A DNA stretch of 64,000 nt. Source: Pseudomonas sp. S30 (GTDB lineage Bacteria; Pseudomonadota; Gammaproteobacteria; Pseudomonadales; Pseudomonadaceae). Position 1 is the first letter of the stretch. Each line of letters starts with the position of its first letter. The position numbers and the translations under genes are program-made. Location: contig NZ_JACVTO010000002.1 in the NCBI RefSeq assembly GCF_016518545.1, positions 298,706 to 362,705 of the forward strand, given 5' to 3'. This document shows positions 57,959-64,000 of this stretch, in pieces. Below the pieces are notes generated by a model. The model searched no databases. It had not been told where the DNA came from and saw only the letters and a program-made list of their open reading frames with translations.

Positions 57959-59746
57959 TCAATCGTTGTCCGACTCGAACAGACGCTGCAACTCGACCCG
58001 CGCTTCCTGCGCCGTCTGCATCACCTTCGCCCGGTCGTCGCGTACCCGCCCCTGCGCCTCCAGCACCTGCTGGTCGTGCTCGGTGAAACGCTGGATGCGG
58101 TCGGCCGCCTGCTGCTCGCTCAGGCCCAGGCCGATCAGCGTCAGGCGGGTCATTTCCAGGCTTGAATAGTAAGTCTCGCGGATCGGCTCGGCGCCCACGT
58201 CGACCAGCTTGTGCACATGCTGGCGGTTGCGCGCCCGGGCGATCACCTTCAGGTGCGGATACTCCTGCTTCACCCGTTCGGCGATGCGCAGCGTTGCCTG
58301 GGCATCATCGATGGTGATGACGAAGTATTCCGCCTGTCCGACCTTGGCCGCGTGCAGCACCTCCGGGCGCAGCGGGTCGCCGTAGAACACCGGCGCCTGC
58401 TCGAACGAGCGGGTCATCTCGATCGCATCCACCGAGGTGTCCAGGGCAATGAACGGCACCTTCTGCGCACGCAGGATGCGCGCCACGATCTGGCCCATGC
58501 GGCCCATGCCGATGATCACCACCCGTGGCGTATCGGCCTGGATGCTGCGGTAGTGTTCAGGCACCTCGCGGGTGGGCGCCGGGCGCCGGATCAGCCGCGC
58601 ACTGGCCAGCAGCAGCAACGGCGTGAGGGCCATGGACAGGGTGATGGTCATCAACAGCAGGTCGTAGGTGTAGGCGTCGAACAGGCCCTGGTCCTTGCCC
58701 AGCTTGAATACCACGAAGGCGAATTCGCCGCCGGCGGCCAGCACCAGCCCCAGGCGCAGTGCGCTGACCCGGGCCAATCCGCCGACGCTGCGCCCCACCA
58801 GCATCAGCATCGGCAGCTTGACCGCCACCAGCAGCAGGGTGAGGCCCAGCAGCAGGACGGGTGACTCGAACAGCAGGCCCAGGTTGGCGCCCATGCCCAC
58901 GCTGATGAAGAACAGTCCCAGCAGCAGGCCCTTGAAGGGTTCGATCTGCGACTCCAGCTCATGCCGGTATTCCGAATCGGCCAGCAGCAGCCCGGCCAGA
59001 AATGCGCCCAGGGCCATGGACACACCCGCTTCTTCCATCAGCCAGGCCGTGCCGATCACCACCAGCAGCGCGGTGGCGGTGGACACTTCGGGCAGGCCGG
59101 TGCGCGCGACGATGCGAAACAGCGGGCGCAACAGATAGCGCCCACCGACGATGACCACGGCAATGCTGCCGACGATGCGCAGGCCGTGTTCCAGGCTGTC
59201 GCCGTGGCTGGTGTCCGGCCCGCCGCTGGCCAGCAGCGGCACCAGGGCGATCAGCGGGATGGCGGCGATGTCCTGGAACAGCAGGATGGCGAACGCCAGG
59301 CGACCGTGCGGGGCGTTCAACTGGCGGCTTTCGGCCAGGCTCTGCAGACCCAGCGCAGTGGACGACAGCGCCAGCCCGAGGCCCAGCACCACGGCAGCCG
59401 GCAGCGATTGGGCGAAGCCGAAGCAGGCGATCACACCGATCAGGCTGCCGGTCAGCGCGACCTGCGCCAGGCCGGCGCCGAACACCGCCTTGCGCATCAG
59501 CCACAGGCGCCGGGGCGAAAGCTCCAGGCCGATGATGAACAGCAGCAGGACCACGCCCAGTTCGGAGATGTGCGCCACGCTTTCGGTATCGCGGATCAGG
59601 CCCAACGCCTGCGGGCCGATGGCCACGCCGGCCAGCAGGTAGCCGATCACCGCGCCCAGTTGCAGGCGCTTGGCCAGCGGCACCGCTACGACGGCGGCGA
59701 GCAGGAAAATCACGGCGGTCTGCAGCAGGCTGCCTTCAGAGGGCAT
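57959..59746 (-). CDS. CPA2-family cation:proton antiporter (KefB-like) with RCK domain
   Basis: A 595-residue inner-membrane protein. About residues 1-380 form the antiporter domain with some twelve helices (for example GYLLAGVAIGPQALG and ELGVVLLLFIIGLELSPRRLW). Residues about 400-530 form a TrkA-N/RCK nucleotide-binding domain with RVVIIGMGRMGQIVAR. A charged helical tail follows (QQVLEAQGRVRDDRAKV). It should exchange K+ for H+. Glutathione-adduct gating as in KefB/C is possible but no KefF/G ancillary gene is adjacent. ATG 59746 has GGAG 7 nt upstream. Confidence 0.88.
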   Translation of the reverse strand: MPSEGSLLQTAVIFLLAAVVAVPLAKRLQLGAVIGYLLAGVAIGPQALGLIRDTESVAHISELGVVLLLFIIGLELSPRRLWLMRKAVFGAGLAQVALTGSLIGVIACFGFAQSLPAAVVLGLGLALSSTALGLQSLAESRQLNAPHGRLAFAILLFQDIAAIPLIALVPLLASGGPDTSHGDSLEHGLRIVGSIAVVIVGGRYLLRPLFRIVARTGLPEVSTATALLVVIGTAWLMEEAGVSMALGAFLAGLLLADSEYRHELESQIEPFKGLLLGLFFISVGMGANLGLLFESPVLLLGLTLLLVAVKLPMLMLVGRSVGGLARVSALRLGLVLAAGGEFAFVVFKLGKDQGLFDAYTYDLLLMTITLSMALTPLLLLASARLIRRPAPTREVPEHYRSIQADTPRVVIIGMGRMGQIVARILRAQKVPFIALDTSVDAIEMTRSFEQAPVFYGDPLRPEVLHAAKVGQAEYFVITIDDAQATLRIAERVKQEYPHLKVIARARNRQHVHKLVDVGAEPIRETYYSSLEMTRLTLIGLGLSEQQAADRIQRFTEHDQQVLEAQGRVRDDRAKVMQTAQEARVELQRLFESDND

Positions 59747-59852
59747 GGAAGTACTCCGGGAAAATAAGCGTGACATCATGCCATCAGAACGACGAGCACG
59801 CTCGGCAAGGAGGCTGAATCACCTGACCTGAACGCTCGCACCGCCCTGCATT

Positions 59853-61340
59853 TCAGCTTCCCGGCCGGTACTGCAAGGCCTCGGCCAGGTGGGAGCGCTC
59901 GATCCTCTCGCAGCGCTCCAGGTCGGCGAGCGTCCGGGCCACCTTGAGCAGGCGGTGAGCGGCGCGCAGCGACAGGTTCAACCGCTCGCAGGCCGACTCC
60001 AACCAGCTCATGTCGGTTGTATCCAGCGTGCAATGACGGCGTAGCCCGGGCAAGGTCAGAAAGGCATTGGCGCAGGCCTGGCGCTGCTGTTGCAGATCCC
60101 GGCATTCGGCGACCTGCGCGGCGACGCTGGCGCTGCGCTCGCCGCTGGCCTGGTGGGTGAGGCTGGTGCTTTCGCGGGCCACGGTGAGGTGCAGGTCGAT
60201 GCGGTCCAGCAAAGGCCCGGACAGCTTGTTGCGGTAGCGCTGGATCTGCTCGGGGCTGCACCGGCACCGCGCCGCAGGATCGCCCAGGTAACCGCAGGGG
60301 CAAGGGTTCATCGCTGCCACCAGTTGAAAGCGTGCGGGAAATCGAACACGGTCCCTGGCACGCGACACCACGATTTCACCCGACTCCAGGGGTTCGCGCA
60401 GCACTTCCAGCACCCTGCGCTCGAACTCGGGCAACTCGTCGAGAAACAGCACGCCATGATGAGCCAGGGTGATTTCCCCCGGTTGCGGGCGGCTGCCACC
60501 GCCCACCAGCGCCGGTCCCGACGCGGAGTGGTGCGGATGGCGAAAGGGCCGTTGCGGCCAGCAGTCCAGCGGCGCCTTGCCGCTAACCGACTGGATCGCC
60601 GCCACCTCCAGTGCCTCGTGCTCGTCCAGCGGCGGCAGCAGGCCCGGCAGACGACTGGCCAGCAGCGTCTTGCCTGTGCCGGGCGGCCCGGTGAACAACA
60701 GGTTGTGTGCGCCCGCGGCGGCGACCAGCAGCGCACGCTTGGCCGCGACCTGGCCCTGCACCTCGCTGAGGTCGGGATAGGGCCGGGCGCGCAGGGTCAG
60801 GCCATTGGCCGAGTAGGCCGGCAACGGCACCTGGCCATTGAGGTGCGCCACCAGCTCCTGCAGGTGCCCGACCGCATACACCACCAAGCCACCGGCCAGG
60901 CTCGCTTCTTCGGCATTTTCCCGCGGCACCACCAGCGCTCGCCCGGCTTCGCGCGCCGCCAGCGCCGCTGGCAGCACGCCTTGCACCGGACGCAGCGCGC
61001 CGGACAGCGCCAACTCGCCCAGGCACTCGAAGTCGGCCAGCGTGGCCACCGGCACCTGACCATTGGCGGCCAGGATGCCCAGGGCAATGGCCAGGTCGTA
61101 GCGCCCGCCATCCTTGGGCAGGTCGGCCGGGGCGAGGCTCTGGGTGATGCGCCGGGCGGGGTAGTCCAGCCCGGAATTGACGATCGCGCTGCGCACCCGA
61201 TCCTTGCTTTCCTTCACCGTGGCTTCGGGCAGGCCGACCAGGGTGAGGGTGGGCAGGCCGTTGGCCAGATGGGTTTCGACGCTGACCGCCGGCGCCAGCA
61301 CCCCGACCTGGGCGCGGCTGTGGACGAGGGCGAGAGACAT
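59853..61340 (-). CDS. comM: YifB/ComM-family Mg-chelatase-like AAA+ ATPase
   Basis: A 495-residue cytosolic ATPase. An N-terminal Lon-protease-like fold (HSRAQVGV to GLPEATVKESKDRV) is followed by an AAA+ core with Walker A GPPGTGKTLLASRLPGLLP, the HHSASGPALVGGG insert and Walker B GVLFLDELPEF. A C4-type cysteine cluster (NPCPCGYLGD and CRCSPEQ) and the Mg-chelatase C-terminal domain complete it. In naturally competent bacteria ComM is a hexameric helicase that aids branch migration during transformation. AAGGAG lies 5 nt before ATG 61340. Confidence 0.93.
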   Translation of the reverse strand: MSLALVHSRAQVGVLAPAVSVETHLANGLPTLTLVGLPEATVKESKDRVRSAIVNSGLDYPARRITQSLAPADLPKDGGRYDLAIALGILAANGQVPVATLADFECLGELALSGALRPVQGVLPAALAAREAGRALVVPRENAEEASLAGGLVVYAVGHLQELVAHLNGQVPLPAYSANGLTLRARPYPDLSEVQGQVAAKRALLVAAAGAHNLLFTGPPGTGKTLLASRLPGLLPPLDEHEALEVAAIQSVSGKAPLDCWPQRPFRHPHHSASGPALVGGGSRPQPGEITLAHHGVLFLDELPEFERRVLEVLREPLESGEIVVSRARDRVRFPARFQLVAAMNPCPCGYLGDPAARCRCSPEQIQRYRNKLSGPLLDRIDLHLTVARESTSLTHQASGERSASVAAQVAECRDLQQQRQACANAFLTLPGLRRHCTLDTTDMSWLESACERLNLSLRAAHRLLKVARTLADLERCERIERSHLAEALQYRPGS

Positions 61341-61580
61341 GGACACTCCTTGATCGCTGGGATGCCGCGTCCTGCGGCTGGAGCAAGGATAGAAGGGGGA
61401 TCGGGCGAGGGGAGGGAAAGAGTGAGACGGGGTTTTGCGAAGAGTGAGTCGCGTGTCTGCCGATGACCATGCGCGTGACCAGAGGCGCTTCTTGCTGTCC
61501 AGCTTGCGGGAACCTTCAGAAAGGCACACAGCGCGGTTAGAATGACTGAGTTTTAGTCCGTTCTGCCTGAAGATACAGGT
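61341..61580 (+). other. Intergenic region with candidate promoter
   Basis: The gap between comM and the next plus-strand coding sequence. It holds a candidate plus-strand promoter: TTCAGA (61515-61520), a 17-bp spacer and TAGAAT (61538-61543), which would give a short leader before the 30-codon frame at 61581. I see no other structure or gene. Confidence 0.4.
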
Positions 61581-61673
61581 ATGTCGGACATACAGTGCCT
61601 TGTCGAACTGGAAGTTCAGAGTCTTGAAGGCGAGACTCGTTTCAGGTCGGAATTTGATATTCAAAATGGGTAA
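61581..61673 (+). CDS. Possible 30-codon upstream ORF
   Basis: ATG 61581 opens a 30-codon frame (MSDIQCLVELEVQSLEG, then GETRFRSEFDIQNG) ending TAA at 61671-61673. The stop overlaps the ATG of the next gene in the form ATGGGTAA, so the two could be translationally coupled. The product is acidic with no recognised family. Only a weak AGG precedes it, and it may not be made as a stable peptide. Confidence 0.35.
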   Translation: MSDIQCLVELEVQSLEGETRFRSEFDIQNG

Positions 61674-62118
61674 CGACAACGTGGAAATCGTGGCATTTTT
61701 GTTTTTCTATTTAGTAACGCTCTATTTTATCTGGACGACCAGGATTGCCTATGGAAAGAAGACGCTGGCTGGCATAGGGAAAGGCCTTGTCGGGGTTTTT
61801 ATCGCCATTATCGCCTTGGGATTCATGCTCAAGGGGCTGGCAGCGGTCATTCCAGGTTTCACCAAGGGTGCTGCTAGGCACCTGATGGGGGTATTGGGTA
61901 TATCGTTGGTTTTCATATGGGGCATGAGGTTCATGCTCGTTGCCATGTCCAATATGTTCGCGGCCATCATGGGGTTTCATAAAACGTATAACGCTGATAA
62001 CTACAGAAGGTTTTCACCGGTTCTCAGCAAGATGGCCCCGGGGCTCTTCGTTTTCATGAAAGTCATTCTTTCTCTTGGGTGCATAGTGATCTATTACGGT
62101 ATTTGGCTGGCGAAATGA
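61666..62118 (+). CDS. Hypothetical multi-pass membrane protein
   Basis: I do not recognise this family. From ATG 61666 it has 150 residues with about four hydrophobic helices (near 8-26, 38-60, 74-100 and 126-146), joined by short basic loops (RIAYGKKT, FHKTYNADNYRRF). Codon use and base composition are AT-richer than in all neighbours, which suggests transfer. In-frame TTG 61600 would add 22 residues and GTG 61681 would remove 5; ribosome-binding sites are weak for all three. It may be coupled to the short upstream frame. It stands alone between comM and the reductase gene. Confidence 0.6.
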   Translation: MGNDNVEIVAFLFFYLVTLYFIWTTRIAYGKKTLAGIGKGLVGVFIAIIALGFMLKGLAAVIPGFTKGAARHLMGVLGISLVFIWGMRFMLVAMSNMFAAIMGFHKTYNADNYRRFSPVLSKMAPGLFVFMKVILSLGCIVIYYGIWLAK

Positions 62119-62216
62119 ATCGAAATGGCATCTAGTGGACACGCCTCCCACGACAGCAACGGCATGTTTGTCCTACATTGACATTCTCGATTTCTCCTTC
62201 AGATAGGGATGTCAGT

Positions 62217-62963
62217 ATGAACGGCCTGGCAGTGGTGACCGGTGGCAGTCGGGGGATCGGTGCGGCGATCGCTCGGCAACTCGGGCGACAGGGATACGAG
62301 GTCTGCCTGACCTACGAGCAGGACAGCGATGCTGCACAGCAAGTGATCGACGCGATTGACTCGGAGGGTGGTTCTGCCTGGAGCGCGCAGTTGAACCTGG
62401 CGTCGCCGGAGGCGGTGATGGGACTGTTCGAGGCGGTGGACCGACGCGGCACGCCGCTCAGGGCACTGGTGAACAATGCGGGCATCACCGAGGGCTTCTC
62501 TCGGCTGGAGGCACTTTCCTACGAGCGTTTGCAGCATGTCTTTCAGGTCAATGTGTTCGGCGCTTTTCTGTGCGCCCGCGAGGCGGTGCGCCGCATGGGC
62601 CATTCCCATGGCGGCACGGGCGGGGTGATCGTCAACCTGTCCTCGCGTGCCGCCGAGCTGGGTGGGGCTGGCGAATGGATTCACTACGCTGCGACCAAAG
62701 GCGCGATCGACACCTTGACCCGTGGCCTGGCCAAGGAAGTGGCCAGCGAAGGCATTCGCGTCAATGCCGTGGCCCCTGGCGTAATCGAGACCGACCTGCA
62801 CGCCGCCGCCGGCAAACCCGAGCGGGCAGCCGAGATGTCAGCAGGCGTGCCGACCGGCAGGGCAGGTACGCCACAGGAGATTGCCGATTGCGTGGGCTGG
62901 CTGGTCTCGGAGGCGGCGAGCTACGTGACCGGGGCCATCGTGCCGGTGGCCGGCGGTCGGTGA
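62217..62963 (+). CDS. SDR-family oxidoreductase (FabG-like)
   Basis: A 248-residue short-chain dehydrogenase/reductase. The cofactor motif is TGGSRGIG near residue 8, NNAG is near 90, the catalytic Ser is in VNLSSRAAELGG, and the Tyr-Lys pair is in HYAATKGA. The C-terminal VTGAIVPVAGGR is typical of sugar or 3-oxoacyl reductases; the substrate is not evident. An AGGG lies 8 nt before ATG 62217. Its last codons form the edge of the repeat that also carries the DUF3077-like genes. Confidence 0.9.
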   Translation: MNGLAVVTGGSRGIGAAIARQLGRQGYEVCLTYEQDSDAAQQVIDAIDSEGGSAWSAQLNLASPEAVMGLFEAVDRRGTPLRALVNNAGITEGFSRLEALSYERLQHVFQVNVFGAFLCAREAVRRMGHSHGGTGGVIVNLSSRAAELGGAGEWIHYAATKGAIDTLTRGLAKEVASEGIRVNAVAPGVIETDLHAAAGKPERAAEMSAGVPTGRAGTPQEIADCVGWLVSEAASYVTGAIVPVAGGR

Positions 62964-63011
62964 GGCCGTCGAGGCCGGCTACATGACCTCGCCGCCCCTG
63001 GGCTCCTCGCA

Positions 63012-63284
63012 TCAATCGGCGGCGTTATCGCTGATTTCCAGGTCGTTGAGCAGGGCTTTGGCCATGGCGTTGAGGTAGTGCAAGGCGGTGACCGCTGCCG
63101 GGCTGGCGAGGCCTTCGCTGGTGTCGCTCAGGTCGCGGGCGCAACCTACCAGGATCGACACCTCGTCGATGGCGCGCTGATGGGCAATGCCGGGCTGGAC
63201 ACGGAACAAGTCGAGAAGCGTGGCCACACCGGCGGTGGTGCGGGTGGGCTTTAGAAGGGGCGGATCGGGGACGAGTTTTTTCAT
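63012..63284 (-). CDS. Small DUF3077/DUF6124-like protein, copy 1
   Basis: A 90-residue protein with a Pro/Thr-rich start (MKKLVPDPPLLKPTRTT), then LFRVQPGIAHQRAIDEVSILVGCARDL in two helices, and a C-terminal helix ending in acidic residues. It matches small Pseudomonas proteins annotated as DUF3077 or DUF6124, often found in several copies per genome; function is unknown. GGAG lies 8 nt before ATG 63284. It is preceded by a structured leader. An almost identical second copy lies 749 bp upstream on the same strand. Confidence 0.75.
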   Translation of the reverse strand: MKKLVPDPPLLKPTRTTAGVATLLDLFRVQPGIAHQRAIDEVSILVGCARDLSDTSEGLASPAAVTALHYLNAMAKALLNDLEISDNAAD

Positions 63285-63327
63285 GCGTCAAACTCCATGT
63301 CGGTTCAGTTTGACCGCCGCCCGGAGC

Positions 63328-63465
63328 CTTCTCACAGAACAGATTGGGTGGCAGCCGCGCACGAGGTGAGAAGACCGTGGACACGGAGAAACACGGCCAG
63401 ACCGAAGTCTGCTCGTGCACGGCTGCCATGACATTGGGAGCCAACGTGTCGGACGGGCTTCTCAC
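63328..63465 (-). ncRNA. Candidate structured leader RNA of DUF3077-like copy 1
   Basis: On the minus strand a 17-bp stem (63412-63428 with 63349-63365) is fully paired if one G-U is counted; the plus strand has a C-A mismatch there, so the minus strand is the likely RNA. It encloses CAGAC-UUCG-GUCUG (63398-63411), a very stable tetraloop hairpin, and CCGUG / CACGG (63375-63396). GTGAGAAG occurs before and after the stem (63458-63465, 63328-63335) and its complement CTTCTCAC lies inside it (63366-63373), allowing alternative pairings. The 3' end of the structure is about 44 nt from the ATG. I cannot assign it to a named RNA family. Confidence 0.55.
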
Positions 63466-63760
63466 ACCCGGTCGCCTGTTGGCGACCCTGTGAAGTTATC
63501 CCTGAGCCATTTCCCCGACAATTAAGAGGCGTCCGCGAAGCGCGTAGGATACTTCCTAAGCGTCAAGAGCCATAGCTTAGGGCCAATAGTTCAGATTCTT
63601 CCTGCGCTTACTTGCGCCCGGCTGCACCCTAGCCACGAGGCTCCCGCCGCTGTTTTGGGTTCTTCTGGCGAATGTTCATCGAGCTGCACCTAGGATGGCC
63701 AGCGGCCGGTGAGGCCATCCAGGCCGGCTGCATGACCTCGCGGCCCTCGGGGACATCGCG
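63466..63760. other. Non-coding region between the two DUF3077-like copies
   Basis: No gene is evident. Two perfect hairpins are present: GGTCGCC (63470-63476) / GGCGACC (63481-63487) with loop TGTT, and CCTAAGC (63555-63561) / GCTTAGG (63575-63581). A weak minus-strand promoter, TTGTCG (63516-63521) with GATAAC (63495-63500), has a short 15-bp spacer. From about 63700 the sequence resembles the end of the reductase gene. Confidence 0.5.
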
Positions 63761-64000
63761 TCAATCGGCGGCGTTATCGCTGATTTCCAGGTCGTTGAGC
63801 AGGGCCTTGGCCATGGCGTTGAGGTAGTGCAAGGCGGTGACCGCTGCCGGGCTGGCGAGGCCTTCGCTGGTGTCGCTCAGGTCGCGGGCGCAACCTACCA
63901 GGATCGACACCTCGTCGATGGCGCGCTGATGGGCAATGCCGGGCTGGACACGGAACAAGTCGAGAAGCGTGGCCACACCGGCGGTGGTGCGGGTGGGCTT
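63761..64000 (-). CDS. Small DUF3077/DUF6124-like protein, copy 2 (5' end outside the window)
   Basis: The last 80 codons of a second copy, identical in protein to copy 1 over the visible part (a single silent base difference in a Lys codon). The N-terminus and leader lie beyond the window end, so the first in-window ATG at 63976 is internal and not the real start. Same orientation as copy 1; co-transcription is possible but copy 1 has its own leader. Confidence 0.75.
   Translation of the reverse strand, partial: KPTRTTAGVATLLDLFRVQPGIAHQRAIDEVSILVGCARDLSDTSEGLASPAAVTALHYLNAMAKALLNDLEISDNAAD

Larger units (their letters stand above)
62951..64000. repeat. Direct repeat, period 749 bp, carrying DUF3077-like genes
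   Basis: 62951-63251 reappears at 63700-64000 in the same orientation. The first 61 bp, including the last codons of the reductase gene, match at about 80%. The next 240 bp, all within the small gene, differ at a single base. The second copy runs off the window, so its extent is unknown. Confidence 0.9.

Noticed and set aside
63025..63465. A 146-codon minus-strand frame running from the structured leader into the DUF3077-like gene in another frame.
   Set aside because: It overlaps both the structured leader and the better-supported small gene; the composition looks like a frame shadow.

Overview
This is a GC-rich chromosomal segment of a Pseudomonas, most likely of the P. putida group. The evidence is gene content and order: serA next to a D-2-hydroxyglutarate dehydrogenase gene, rpiA-ilvA, rppH-ptsP, lgt-thyA, cadR/cadA, argE-argA, the spu polyamine genes, a triABC-type efflux operon and oscA-sbp-cysTWA. 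Almost everything before about 61.4 kb looks like core chromosome. I see no rRNA, tRNA, prophage, CRISPR array or complete insertion sequence.

Layout. 0-10 kb: a DUF523 gene, a shortened solute-binding protein, divergent serA / D-2-hydroxyglutarate dehydrogenase, a FAH-family hydrolase, two membrane-anchored SdiA-regulated (YjiK-type) beta-propeller proteins, rpiA, ilvA, a small membrane protein and a HAD phosphatase. 10-17 kb: rppH-ptsP, an NRDE protein, a TauE/SafE exporter, lgt and thyA. 17-19.5 kb: cadR and cadA around a classical MerR-type operator. 19.6-25.1 kb: a LysR regulator, an aminoethylphosphonate-type ABC importer and a PhnZ-like HD-domain iron oxygenase, a phosphonate uptake and cleavage unit without an evident PhnY. 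25-33 kb: an unknown small protein, a DUF3482 GTPase / DUF2868 membrane pair, folA, the cystine symporter tcyP, a secreted phosphorylcholine phosphatase and a CYTH-CHAD triphosphatase. 33-36 kb: argE and argA. 36-46.4 kb: divergent spuI and spuBCDEFGH for polyamine import and gamma-glutamylation; the region between them has a long structured leader and no spuA. 46.5-48.2 kb: a REP-associated transposase-like gene with altered catalytic residues, and an AAA ATPase. 48.4-53.6 kb: triABC-like RND efflux with two adaptor lipoproteins. 53.7-57.9 kb: oscA-sbp-cysTWA sulfate uptake. 58-61.3 kb: a CPA2 antiporter and comM.

The last 2.6 kb differs. It has an AT-richer orphan membrane protein preceded by a short overlapping ORF, an SDR-family reductase, and a directly repeated module (period 749 bp) carrying a small DUF3077/DUF6124-like gene. 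The two gene copies differ by one silent base over 240 bp, while the adjoining 61 bp differ at about 12 positions. The leader of the complete copy can fold on its coding strand into a 17-bp stem enclosing a UUCG-capped hairpin. Three copies of an 8-base word there could pair in mutually exclusive ways. This leader and the duplicated small gene are the best candidates for undescribed biology in the window.

Start sites were chosen from ribosome-binding sites and family length where these were visible. High GC content produces many long open frames on the wrong strand; these were left out.
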